Assembly (NCBI RefSeq): GCF_000968685.2
Contig: NZ_LAKD02000113.1
Span: forward strand, 1-58,240
DNA from: Streptomyces antioxidans
GTDB lineage: Bacteria; Actinomycetota; Actinomycetes; Streptomycetales; Streptomycetaceae
Direction: 5' to 3'
Length of the DNA stretch: 58,240 nt
Each line of letters opens with the position of its first letter. The first letter of the stretch is position 1. Below the pieces are notes generated by a model, which saw nothing but the letters and a program-made list of their open reading frames with translations, was not told the origin of the DNA and did not search any database. Of this stretch, positions 18,526-26,740 are shown piece by piece. A program made the position numbers and the translations under genes.

Positions 18526-18910
18526 GCTGGCGCCGTCCTCTCCCGAATCGGAGCTCCCCCACGGCGACAAACGGCATATTCACCGTCGCCAGTTGAGGAC
18601 GTTACGGAAGTGAGACACAGCGCAACACCCCCTGCAGGCCCAAACTTGGATGGTCCGAACGGACTATGGGTACGCGGCAGATCACCCAACGGAGTGAGCT
18701 GGCGACATTTGCGATTACTAGTGCAAACCAGGGCAGTTCACGCAGCGAACAGCGGGCAGCTCAGGACAGGGGCCGCAATCCGGGCAGGCCTCATCACTCA
18801 CTTGAGTGATGGTGGAGGTGTGGCTCAGCCACACAGCTGTGACTGGCGTGAAACAGCGTATGCGAACACCCGGTCCCCTGTCCGGCGATTCGAGACGTAG
18901 GCTGCGTCCT
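18526..18910. promoter_or_regulatory. wblA / penicillin-binding protein intergenic region
   Basis: A 385-bp divergent promoter region. Three perfect dyads cluster on the penicillin-binding protein side (see next entry). The wblA-proximal half is relatively AT-rich (about 18700-18730), as expected for its promoter. I see no gene here. Confidence 0.6.
18793..18841. promoter_or_regulatory. Cluster of three perfect inverted repeats
   Basis: ATCACTCA-CT-TGAGTGAT (18793-18810), GTGTGGCT-C-AGCCACAC (18818-18834) and CACAGCTGTG (18832-18841) follow one another within 50 bp, about 70-120 bp before the class A PBP start. The first is a good homodimer operator candidate, and the second and third overlap. 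The binding proteins are unknown. Confidence 0.55.
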
Positions 18911-21154
18911 ATGGGAAACACGCGCTCGAGCGGAGGGCTGTCCGCCGCTCAACAGGCCGCCAAGTTCCTCGGCGTCAGCGCGCTGGCCGGTGCCGTGATG
19001 GCCGGGCTCGCGCTTCCCGCCGTCGGGGCGCTCGGCCTCGCGGCCAAGGGAACGGTCGAGGAGTTCGACGGAATTCCGGCCAATCTCAAGACTCCGCCGC
19101 TCAGCCAGCGGACCACGATCCTGGACGCCAAGGGCGGGGAGATCGCGAAGGTCTACTCCCGCGACCGTACGATCGTGAAGCTGAACGACATCTCCCCGTA
19201 CATGCGGCAGGCGATCGTCGCGATCGAGGACGCCCGCTTCTACAAGCACGGGGCGGTCGACCTCAAGGGCGTGCTGCGCGCGGTCAACAGCAACGCACAG
19301 GACGGCGGGGTCTCCCAGGGCGCCTCCACGCTGACCCAGCAGTATGTGAAGAACGTGTTCGTCGAGGAGGCGGGCGACGACAAGGAGAAGGTCGCCGAGG
19401 CCACCCAGCAGTCCATCGGCCGCAAGATCAAGGAACTGAAGTACGCGATCAAGGTCGAGAAGGAGCTGGGCAAGAAGCGGATCCTCGAGAACTACCTGAA
19501 CATCACCTTCTTCGGGCAGCAGGCGTACGGCATCGAGGCGGCCTCCCAGCGCTACTTCAGCAAGCCCGCCAAGGATCTGAAGCTGGAGCAGGCGGCGCTG
19601 CTGGCCGGTCTCGTCCAGTCGCCCAGCCGCTACGACCCGATCAACGCCCCGCAATCCGCCAAGGCACGCCGCGACACCGTTCTGCGGCGCATGGCCGAGG
19701 TGAAGGACATCACTCCGGCGCAGGCCGCCGCGGCCCAGAAGAAGCCGCTCGGCCTCAAGGCCAGCATGCCAAGGAGCGGCTGCATCACGGCCGTCAAGGG
19801 CGCCGGGTTCTTCTGTGACTACGTCCGCGAAACCCTGCTCAACGACCCGGCCTTCGGCAAGACCGTGAAGGCGCGCACCAAGCGCTGGGCCCAGGGCGGT
19901 CTGACGATCCGCACGACGCTCGACCCGCAGGCCCAGGCGTCGGTCCAGAACTCGATCAAGAAGCATGTCTACCAGTCCGACCCGGTGGCCACCGCGGTCA
20001 CGCTGGTCGAGCCGGGCACCGGCAAGGTACTGGGGATGGGCCAGTCCAGGCCGTACGGCTTCGGTGAGAACGAGACCCAGATCAACCTGTCCGCGGACAA
20101 GTCCATGGGCGGCTCGAACTACGGCTTCCAGGTCGGCTCCACCTTCAAGCCGATCACCGCGGCGGCCGCCATCGAGCAGGGCAAGAAGCCGTACCAGCGC
20201 TACTCCTCGCCGTACAAGATGAAGTACCCGAGCCCGGTCACCACATGCAAGGGCACCTGGAGCAACAGCGAGGGCGCCACGGTCGAGAACGAGAACGAGA
20301 AGGAAGTCGGCCCGTACGGGATGAAGGAGGCGACCGCCAAGTCGGTCAACACCTACTTCGTCCAGCTGATCAGCGACATCGGGGTCTGCCCGGTGACGCA
20401 GATGGCCGACAAGATGGGGGCGAAGCGCGCCGACGGCCAGGAGCACAACCAGGTGCCCTCGCTCACCCTCGGCTCGGAGGGCTTCTCGCCGCTGACGATG
20501 GCCAACGCCTACGCGACCTTCGCCAACCGCGGTGTCTACTGCTCGCCAATCTTCATCGAGTCGATCACCGGCCCCGGAGGCGAGAAGCTGGAGGTGCCGC
20601 AGTCGAAGTGCGCCCGCGCGATGTCGGAGAAGACCGCGGACACCATCAATACGCTGCTGCGCGGCGTGGTCGAGGACGGCACCGGCAAGCAGGCCGGGCT
20701 CCAGAGCCGCCCGAGCGCCGGTAAGACGGGTACGACGGACGAGCGCAGGGCCGCGTGGTTCGTCGGCTACACCCCGAACATGGCCGGTGCGGTGTGGGTC
20801 GGCGGCCCGGGCGCCAAGGGCGTCAAGATGGAGAACATCACCATCGGCGGCGTCCCCCACGACAAGGTCTACGGCGCGGACACCCCCGGCCCGATCTGGA
20901 AGGACGCGATGGGTGGCGCGCTGGACGGCAAGCCGGCGCCGAACTTCGTGAACGTCCAGATCAAGGACCCGCACGAGCGCAAGCCCCACGGCAAGAAGCC
21001 GGGCAAGCACAAGCCGGGCCGCGACAGGGGCGACGACAACGGCGGTCCGGACAACCCGTGGCCGGACATCTCCGTGCCCCCGGACCTGATCGGCGGCGGC
21101 AATGGGAACGGCGGGAACGGCAACGGGAACGGTGGCTGGAACTTCCCGCGGTAG
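18911..21154 (+). CDS. Bifunctional class A penicillin-binding protein
   Basis: A 747-residue peptidoglycan synthase. There is one N-terminal membrane segment (about 17-45). The glycosyltransferase domain has EDARFYKH with catalytic Glu106, and the transpeptidase domain has S410-x-x-K (GSTFKPIT), S478-x-N (SVN) and K605-T-G. The C-terminal tail is Gly/Asn/Pro-rich and low-complexity (GGGNGNGGNGNG), as in many actinobacterial PBPs. I chose the ATG at 18911 because 35 upstream codons look non-conserved and run into the operator cluster. A strong terminator follows. Confidence 0.95.
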   Translation: MGNTRSSGGLSAAQQAAKFLGVSALAGAVMAGLALPAVGALGLAAKGTVEEFDGIPANLKTPPLSQRTTILDAKGGEIAKVYSRDRTIVKLNDISPYMRQAIVAIEDARFYKHGAVDLKGVLRAVNSNAQDGGVSQGASTLTQQYVKNVFVEEAGDDKEKVAEATQQSIGRKIKELKYAIKVEKELGKKRILENYLNITFFGQQAYGIEAASQRYFSKPAKDLKLEQAALLAGLVQSPSRYDPINAPQSAKARRDTVLRRMAEVKDITPAQAAAAQKKPLGLKASMPRSGCITAVKGAGFFCDYVRETLLNDPAFGKTVKARTKRWAQGGLTIRTTLDPQAQASVQNSIKKHVYQSDPVATAVTLVEPGTGKVLGMGQSRPYGFGENETQINLSADKSMGGSNYGFQVGSTFKPITAAAAIEQGKKPYQRYSSPYKMKYPSPVTTCKGTWSNSEGATVENENEKEVGPYGMKEATAKSVNTYFVQLISDIGVCPVTQMADKMGAKRADGQEHNQVPSLTLGSEGFSPLTMANAYATFANRGVYCSPIFIESITGPGGEKLEVPQSKCARAMSEKTADTINTLLRGVVEDGTGKQAGLQSRPSAGKTGTTDERRAAWFVGYTPNMAGAVWVGGPGAKGVKMENITIGGVPHDKVYGADTPGPIWKDAMGGALDGKPAPNFVNVQIKDPHERKPHGKKPGKHKPGRDRGDDNGGPDNPWPDISVPPDLIGGGNGNGGNGNGNGGWNFPR

Positions 21155-21194
21155 CGATGGCTCGTGATGGAGCGCTGCTCGTGATGGAGCGCAG

Positions 21195-21230
21195 AAGGGG
21201 GTCGGACGGAGACCGTCCGACCCCCTTCTT
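21195..21230 (+). terminator. Strong rho-independent-type terminator
   Basis: AAGGGGGTCGGACGG, a 3-base loop, then CCGTCCGACCCCCTT and CTT: 15 perfect pairs, 41 bp after the PBP stop codon. Confidence 0.92.
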
Positions 21231-21365
21231 ATAGGTGCCTACAGGTGCGCGTGGTGCCCATAGGTGCGCGTATACGGGTGCGGGGATCCTTACGGTGCCC
21301 ACGAGCCCACGACTCAGCGCACACACCCCACAACGCAACGCGACAAGGCGCCCTCCGAGCGCGGA

Positions 21366-21836
21366 CTACCCGCCCGCGAGCTGCCGCTTCACCGCGGCGG
21401 CGACCCGGCCGCCGTCCGCCCGCCCGGCGATCTTCGGGTTCACGACCTTCATCACGGCGCCCATGGCCCGCGGCCCCTCCGCACCGCCCGCCGCGGCCTC
21501 CCGCACCGCCTCGGCCACCAGGGCGTTCAGCTCGTCGTCCGTAAGGGGCTTCGGCAGATACTCGGCGAGCACCTCGCCCTCCGCCTTCTCCCGCTCGGCC
21601 TGCTCCGCGCGTCCGCCCTTCTCGAACGCCTCGGCGGCCTCACGGCGCTTCTTGGCCTCCCGCGCGATGATCTTCTCCACCTCGGCGTCGGACAGCTCAC
21701 GTGCGCTCTCGCCCGCGACCTCTTCCTTGCTGATCGCGGTGATGGTGAGCCGGAGAGTCGAGGAGCGCAGCTCGTCGCGCGCCTTGATCGCCGTGGTGAG
21801 ATCGTCCTGCAGCCTGGACTTGAGCGTGGTGGTCAT
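21366..21836 (-). CDS. GatB/YqeY domain protein
   Basis: A 156-residue YqeY-type protein. It has a helical N-terminus (TTTLKSRLQDDLTTAIKARD), a charged middle, and the YLPKPLTDDELNALV / MGAVMKVV segments of the tail domain shared with GatB, the tRNA-dependent amidotransferase subunit. Its free-standing role is not established; tRNA binding is inferred from the homology. It is divergent from the metallophosphoesterase gene. Confidence 0.93.
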   Translation of the reverse strand: MTTTLKSRLQDDLTTAIKARDELRSSTLRLTITAISKEEVAGESARELSDAEVEKIIAREAKKRREAAEAFEKGGRAEQAEREKAEGEVLAEYLPKPLTDDELNALVAEAVREAAAGGAEGPRAMGAVMKVVNPKIAGRADGGRVAAAVKRQLAGG

Positions 21837-21913
21837 GGCGTCGAGTGTGCCAGCACCGGCCGGGAATCACCCGAAGATTTCTCCCCCGGCTGCGTTCTGC
21901 GACCATGGAGACC

Positions 21914-22843
21914 ATGCGCGCGCGATACGGAGTACCCCTGGGAATCACGGCGGTCGGCGCGGCCGGTCTCGCCTACGCCGCCTGCTTCGAAGTCCGGTCC
22001 TTCAGACTCCGGCGGATCACCGTTCCGGTGCTCCCACGCGGGATGCGCCCCCTGCGCGTCCTGCAGGTCTCCGACATCCACATGGTGAGCGGCCAGCGCA
22101 AGAAGCAGCGCTGGCTCCAGTCCCTGGCCGGGCTGCGCCCCGACTTCGTGGTGAACACGGGGGACAACCTCTCGGACCCGGAGGGCGTGCCTGAGGTCCT
22201 GGACGCGCTGGGCCCGCTGATGGAGTTCCCCGGTGCGTACGTCTTCGGCTCGAACGACTACTACGGTCCGATGCTGCGCAACCCCGCCCGCTACCTCTTG
22301 GAGAAGACCAGCGGTAAGCACGGCCTGAACGGCAACCCCCCGGCCGTCGGTGCCATCCACAACCCGTGGACGGAGCTGCGCGACGCCTTCGACGCGGCCG
22401 GCTGGGTCGGGCTGTCCAACACCCGTGGCCGCCTGAAGCTGGAGGACATCGAGATCGCCCTCACGGGCCTCGACGACCCCCACATCAAGCGCGACCGCTA
22501 CGCCGAGGTGGCCGGTGGCCCCGACTCGGGCGCCGACCTCTCCCTGGCCGTGGTCCACGCCCCGTACCTGCGCGTCCTCGACGCCTTCGCCGCGGACCGC
22601 TACCCCCTGATCCTCGCGGGCCACACCCACGGCGGCCAGCTGTGCATCCCCTTCTACGGCGCCCTGGTCACCAACTGCGACCTGGACACCCGCCGGGTCA
22701 AGGGCCTCTCCCAGCACCAGGCCGGCGGCCACACCTCCTACCTCCATGTCTCCGCGGGCTGCGGCACCAACCGCTACACCCCGGTGCGCTTCGCCTGCCC
22801 CCCGGAGGCCACCCTGCTCACCCTCACCCCCCAGACCCCCTGA
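21914..22843 (+). CDS. Calcineurin-like metallophosphoesterase, membrane-anchored
   Basis: A 309-residue protein. A single N-terminal hydrophobic helix is followed by a metallophosphoesterase domain with all its metal motifs: SDIH, NTGDN, GSNDY and GHTHGG. It belongs to the YkuE/YpbG-like branch acting near the membrane; the substrate is unknown. ATG codons at 21905 and 21914 are both possible. I prefer 21914, as GGAG lies just before it. Confidence 0.9.
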   Translation: MRARYGVPLGITAVGAAGLAYAACFEVRSFRLRRITVPVLPRGMRPLRVLQVSDIHMVSGQRKKQRWLQSLAGLRPDFVVNTGDNLSDPEGVPEVLDALGPLMEFPGAYVFGSNDYYGPMLRNPARYLLEKTSGKHGLNGNPPAVGAIHNPWTELRDAFDAAGWVGLSNTRGRLKLEDIEIALTGLDDPHIKRDRYAEVAGGPDSGADLSLAVVHAPYLRVLDAFAADRYPLILAGHTHGGQLCIPFYGALVTNCDLDTRRVKGLSQHQAGGHTSYLHVSAGCGTNRYTPVRFACPPEATLLTLTPQTP

Positions 22844-22936
22844 CCCCGCCCACCGGGACCGCCCCGACCTGCGAGAGACCGCGAAAACCGGATTTCGTCT
22901 CTGGCCACGGGTCCGCTAAAGTAGAGCTCGTTGCTT

Positions 22937-23010
22937 CGGGGTGTAGCGCAGCTTGGCAGCGCGCTTCGTTCGGGACGAAGAGGTCGTGGGTTCAAATCCC
23001 GCCACCCCGA
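22937..23010 (+). tRNA. tRNA-Pro (anticodon CGG)
   Basis: 74 nt. Acceptor CGGGGTG pairs with CACCCCG, the anticodon stem is CTTCG/CGAAG with loop TTCGGGA (anticodon CGG), and the T arm contains GTTCAAATC. The discriminator is A, and CCA is not encoded. The 3' half is a common integration target type, but no integrase is present here. Confidence 0.95.
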
Positions 23011-23025
23011 CTGAAGGAACACCAG

Positions 23026-23065
23026 GTCAGGGGCCTGATCCGCGAAAGCGGGTCGGGCCCCTGAC
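23026..23065 (+). terminator. Long hairpin terminator after tRNA-Pro
   Basis: GTCAGGGGCC / GGCCCCTGAC outer stem of 10 perfect pairs, continued by an inner stem around a GAAA tetraloop, 15 bp after the tRNA. The GAAA loop and near-complete pairing make this a very stable hairpin. Confidence 0.85.
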
Positions 23066-23129
23066 GCGTTGGGGAACCATCTTGGGAACCACTTGGGAGC
23101 CGACCTCGACATCCGGCAGGGAGGGCAGG

Positions 23130-23513
23130 ATGGGCCTCGTGCTCTTCCCCGGAGACGGCGATGTGACGAGCCCGGATGTCTCCTGGTCCTACACCGGCTT
23201 CAACAGGTTCCGGGAATGGCTGGCCCGGGCTGAGGGATTCGCCCTCGACGAGATGCGGGGCTTCGGCGGGGACCGCCCGTGGAGCAGCGTTTCCACCACA
23301 CTGGCACCGCTACTCGACCATCCGGACGACGGCGCCCCCGACCTCACGCCCGGTCAATGCGCGGCCATGCTGCCCCGGTTGGAGGCGATCATCGACCAGC
23401 GGCAGCACGATGGCAGCGATCCCGTTCTCCAACGCCACACCGATGACGCCCGCCAGCTGGTCGCCGTCATGCGGTTCTGCATGGCCAAGGACGCCGAGCT
23501 CATCTTCGGGTGA
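23130..23513 (+). CDS. Conserved hypothetical protein
   Basis: A 127-residue soluble protein without a recognisable catalytic motif. It begins MGLVLFPGDGDVTSPDVSWSY and has a helical, acidic C-terminal half rich in Asp and His. Similar small proteins are familiar in Streptomyces, often beside unrelated genes, which suggests a mobile or immunity-like accessory family, but I cannot name a function. The ATG at 23130 follows GGAGGG with good spacing. It stands just beyond tRNA-Pro, where gene content becomes accessory. Confidence 0.8.
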   Translation: MGLVLFPGDGDVTSPDVSWSYTGFNRFREWLARAEGFALDEMRGFGGDRPWSSVSTTLAPLLDHPDDGAPDLTPGQCAAMLPRLEAIIDQRQHDGSDPVLQRHTDDARQLVAVMRFCMAKDAELIFG

Positions 23514-23595
23514 CCACCGGACCGCAGGTCCCTTGGCCCGGTGGTAGCTGCCCGACTTCACGGTCTCGACGGGGCAACCGTCGCTGACGGGACGC

Positions 23596-24000
23596 CTATT
23601 CGGCGGTGTCGGTCCAGCCCTGGCGGCGGAGGACGGCCGGGATGTCGGGGGCCTGGTAGTGGGCGCCCTTGAGGACCTTGCCGTCGGCGCGGAGGGTGGG
23701 GCGGCCGTCGGGACCGAGTTTGGTCATATTGGCCCGGTGGATCTCGGCGATCACCTCGTCGAGGTCGATGCCGTGGACCAGGGCGGTGCCGTAGGCGACG
23801 TAGACGACGTCGGCCAGTTCATGGGCGAGATGGCCGAGGGTGCCGTGGGCGCTCGCCTCGGCCACTTCGGCGCACTCCTCGGCCAGCAGGTCCTGGCGGT
23901 GGGCGGCGAGTTCCGGTGGGACCTCGGTGGGGGTCTTACGGGCGTCCAGGCCGAAGGCCAGATGGAATTCGCGGACGAGGTCGGCGGGAGAGCGGCGCAT
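23596..24000 (-). CDS. MazG-like nucleotide pyrophosphohydrolase
   Basis: A 134-residue all-alpha NTP pyrophosphatase-like protein. EECAEVAEA and ELADVVYV supply the E-E-x-x-E and E-x-x-D metal-binding pattern of the MazG/dUTPase-like fold. It probably hydrolyses non-canonical nucleoside triphosphates. The ATG at 24000 (MRRSPADLVREFH) gives a compact domain; the open frame further upstream is antisense to the molbindin gene and is not coding. Confidence 0.85.
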   Translation of the reverse strand: MRRSPADLVREFHLAFGLDARKTPTEVPPELAAHRQDLLAEECAEVAEASAHGTLGHLAHELADVVYVAYGTALVHGIDLDEVIAEIHRANMTKLGPDGRPTLRADGKVLKGAHYQAPDIPAVLRRQGWTDTAE

Positions 24001-24111
24001 TCGTCCGATCGTACGTGGGAGGCCGCTGTGCGTCGGCGCGCGGATCCCTGGGTGGGTGCCTAGGGTGAGGCGTATCAGGCCCTCGACCTCCGCCTCCGGG
24101 GTGGTGCATCC

Positions 24112-24534
24112 ATGAGTCTCAGCATCCGCAATCAGCTTCCCGCCACCGTCGTCTCCGTGACGGCTGGGGAGGCCATGGCCACGGTCCAGGGGCGGCTGTC
24201 CGGTGGGCAGACGGTGACGGCCGCCGTGACCTTGAGCGCCGTGAAGGAGCTCGGTATCGGGGAGGGCTCCCAGGTGACGGCGCTGGCCAAGTCGACCGAG
24301 GTGGCGCTGGCCACCGGGGAGGTATCGGGGCTGAGCATCCGCAATCGCTTCCCGGGCACCGTCAGCCGACTCACCCTCGGGACCGCCATGGCCACCGTCG
24401 TCATCGACATCGGCGGCGGCCAAGCGCTCACGGCCGCCATCACCCAGGACGCGGCGGCGGACCTGGGGCTCGCCGAGGGCAGCCGCGTCACCGCTCTGAT
24501 CAAGTCGACCGAGGTGTCGCTCGCGACCGCGTAG
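24112..24534 (+). CDS. Di-TOBE molybdate-binding protein (molbindin)
   Basis: A 140-residue protein made of two tandem Mop/TOBE domains (about 1-68 and 72-140). Each starts LSIRN and ends with a K-S-T-E-V motif (ALAKSTEVALA, ALIKSTEVSLA). Such di-domain molbindins bind molybdate or tungstate oxyanions at subunit interfaces and may store or sense them. No ModABC transporter or molybdoenzyme is nearby. ATG start at 24112. Confidence 0.92.
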   Translation: MSLSIRNQLPATVVSVTAGEAMATVQGRLSGGQTVTAAVTLSAVKELGIGEGSQVTALAKSTEVALATGEVSGLSIRNRFPGTVSRLTLGTAMATVVIDIGGGQALTAAITQDAAADLGLAEGSRVTALIKSTEVSLATA

Positions 24535-24597
24535 GCCGCTGGGGAGGCTCCCTGCGACCTGTGGCGCGTTCCGCGCCGCCCGAGGGAGAATCTGAGG

Positions 24598-25029
24598 GTG
24601 ACCGAGCGAAAGCCACCGGGTATCAGTTTCGAAACGTGGGCCGACCGACAGATTCGTGAGGCGGAGGAACGCGGCGCGTTCGCCAACCTCCGGGGAAAGG
24701 GAAAACCGCTCCCCCATCTCAACGAGCCCTACGACGATCTGTGGTGGGTCAAGGAGAAGATGGCCCGCGAGAATCTGTCGTTTCTGCCGCCGACACTCGT
24801 ACTGCGCAAAGAGGCGGAGGACGCGCTCGCCGCCGTGGAGAAGGCGCCGTCGGAGCGGACGGTGCGGGAGATCCTTTCGGAGGTCAATGACAAGATCCGT
24901 GAGGCGATCCGTCGGCCACCGCCCGGCCCGCCGCTCAATCTCGCGCCCTTCGACATCGAGGAGGCCCTACGGGCGTGGCGGGAGCGGCAGGAGCGGGGGC
25001 GGGACCGCGGACAGGGAGCGGACGACTGA
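24598..25029 (+). CDS. DUF1992 (DnaJ-C28-like) protein
   Basis: A 143-residue protein with the DUF1992 signature: the motif ISFETWADRQIREAEERG, then FANLRGKGKPLP and a DDLWWVKEKM segment. The domain is shared with the C-terminus of the DnaJ homologue DNAJC28, but there is no J-domain here. The function is unknown. GTG start at 24598; about 60 bp after the molbindin gene on the same strand. Confidence 0.9.
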   Translation: MTERKPPGISFETWADRQIREAEERGAFANLRGKGKPLPHLNEPYDDLWWVKEKMARENLSFLPPTLVLRKEAEDALAAVEKAPSERTVREILSEVNDKIREAIRRPPPGPPLNLAPFDIEEALRAWRERQERGRDRGQGADD

Positions 25030-25030
25030 G

Positions 25031-25076
25031 CGGGTGGGCCGGGGGTGCACACCCGGGGTGCCCCCCGGGCCACCCG
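25031..25076. terminator. Hairpin terminator between convergent genes
   Basis: Long GC-rich inverted repeat: CGGGTGG-(G)-CCGGGGG against CCCCCCGG-(G)-CCACCCG, just after the DUF1992 stop codon and before the convergent VOC gene. Confidence 0.7.
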
Positions 25077-25108
25077 TAATCCAGGGCCAGCCTCAGGGCC
25101 TCCCGGGA

Positions 25109-25495
25109 CTACTCCTCGTTGCCGTACGGCCGAGTGATGATCTCCATGCCATGACCGGCCGGGTCCAGGAAGTACAGCCCGCGCCCGCCGTGATGGTGGT
25201 TGATCTCGCCCGGCTGCTTCAGATGGGGATCGGCGTAGTACGTGACCCCCTGCTCCCGTATCCGCCCGAAGGCCGCGTCGAATTCCTCGTCCGAGATGAG
25301 GAAGGCGTAATGCTGCATGACGATCGACTCGCCGGGAATGGTGGCGAAGTCCAGGGTGACACCGTTACTGGTCTCCAGCGGAACGAACGGGCCCCATTCC
25401 TCTCCCACCTCGAGGCCAAGGATATTCGCCAGGAATTCCGCGGATTCGTGGTTGTCCAGAGAATGGACGATCGTGTGATTCAACTCAACAGACAC
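25109..25495 (-). CDS. VOC-family (glyoxalase-fold) protein
   Basis: A 128-residue single VOC unit. N-terminal LNHTIVHSLD and C-terminal FLDPAGHGMEIITRPYG fit the metal-binding His/Glu ends of glyoxalase/dioxygenase-type domains. A His-rich loop (EINHHHGGRG) sits next to the putative active site. The GTG start at 25495 gives MSVELNHT. The substrate is unknown. Confidence 0.88.
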   Translation of the reverse strand: MSVELNHTIVHSLDNHESAEFLANILGLEVGEEWGPFVPLETSNGVTLDFATIPGESIVMQHYAFLISDEEFDAAFGRIREQGVTYYADPHLKQPGEINHHHGGRGLYFLDPAGHGMEIITRPYGNEE

Positions 25496-25655
25496 TGTGG
25501 AATGCCTCCGTAAGGCAATCTCACGGGCACCTCCATGCCTCACCCAGCCGGTGACCGACACGCGATGCCGTACTTTCGATCGTAGGCGCCGGCGCCCACA
25601 GCCGTCGAGGGCCCCAGCTTCCTCTCCCTCAGCCCCGCCCCCACAGCCAGAACCC

Positions 25656-26483
25656 TCAGCCGGAACCGCCGGGCTCCCCGTCCGCGGGCCCCTTCCGCAC
25701 GGCGGCCACGCTGAAGATCCCGCCCTCCGGGTCGCGCAGCACCGCGACGCGCCCATAGGGAGTGTCGGCCGCTGGGGAGATGACACCGCCGCCGAGCTCC
25801 GTGGCCCGTTCGGCCACCTCGTCGACGTCCTTCACGCAGAAGTAGACCCGCCAGCGGGGCCGGACGTTCGGGTCCGGGGCGGCCTCGATGGCGCCACCGC
25901 GCAGCCCCGCGACCGCCTTACCGTCGATATGGAGGACCACCCGGTCGTGTTCGAAGCGGACGTCACAGCGCTCCCGCCCCTGGGTGTCCCAGCCGAAGAC
26001 CTGCCCGTAGAAGAGCGCCGCCTCGAAGGCGTCACGGGTGCGCAGCTCCAGCCATACGGGCGCGCCCGGTCTGCGCTCGCCCCACCAGGCGGAGGTCAGA
26101 TCGCCCTCCCAGATACCGAAGTTGGCTCCGTCCGGGTCGGCCGCCCAGGCCACCCGGCCGCTGCCGAACTCCAGCGGCCCGACCGCGACCGTGCCGCCGC
26201 GTTCCTGGACGCGCGAGGCCACGTCGTCCGCGCTGTCCGCCGCGAAGTACGTGGTCCAGGTGACCGGCAGGCTCACCCCCGACGACGGCGACGAGGCGCC
26301 GATGCCGACGGTCGGTACGCCGCCCTCGGTGTACGCGATGGTGTAACGGCCGTGACCCTGCCGGGTGGGGCGGAAGCCCCAGCCGAAGACCTCTCCGTAG
26401 AAGTGGTGCGCGCGGTCCAGATCCGCTGCCATGAGGCTCACCCAGCAGGGCGCGCCCTGGACAGCACGGAACCTCTCCCGCAA
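25656..26483 (-). CDS. Two-domain VOC-family protein
   Basis: A 275-residue protein with two VOC modules (about 9-130 and 140-265), each ending with a DP(D/E)G motif (AADPDGANFGIWEG, LRDPEGGIFSV). The layout resembles the CFP30B/hydroxylase-like two-domain members of Streptomyces, but the function cannot be assigned. The TTG start at 26483 is unusual; the next in-frame ATG is 17 codons inside the first domain, so I kept TTG. Confidence 0.85.
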   Translation of the reverse strand: MRERFRAVQGAPCWVSLMAADLDRAHHFYGEVFGWGFRPTRQGHGRYTIAYTEGGVPTVGIGASSPSSGVSLPVTWTTYFAADSADDVASRVQERGGTVAVGPLEFGSGRVAWAADPDGANFGIWEGDLTSAWWGERRPGAPVWLELRTRDAFEAALFYGQVFGWDTQGRERCDVRFEHDRVVLHIDGKAVAGLRGGAIEAAPDPNVRPRWRVYFCVKDVDEVAERATELGGGVISPAADTPYGRVAVLRDPEGGIFSVAAVRKGPADGEPGGSG

Positions 26484-26740
26484 GGCCGCTCACCTCACTC
26501 ATATCCCTGGGGGCGCCACAGACGTTTCGCAGGCAGCCGTCATCGCTCGGACTTCATGCCCGATATTTACACTTTCCTCCGATTTCGTGGTCCGCGCCAC
26601 CTTGGTACCCACCGGCGCGTTGACGCCACCCGTGCGAGTGCCCGCGCAGGGAGGGCGCACACACCGTTGTGGCGCATCACACCGGAGCGCGTCCGGCATC
26701 GGAGCATGGCCGCCCGGGCATGGCAGGGCAGTATTGCGCC

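Noticed and set aside
18794..21010. 738-codon open frame antisense to the penicillin-binding protein gene
   Set aside because: Shadow of a complete, motif-rich PBP; its sequence is Arg/Leu/Gly-rich without structure.
22937..23513. Integrated prophage or AICE after tRNA-Pro
   Set aside because: No integrase, excisionase or replication genes, and no visible duplicate of the tRNA 3' end.
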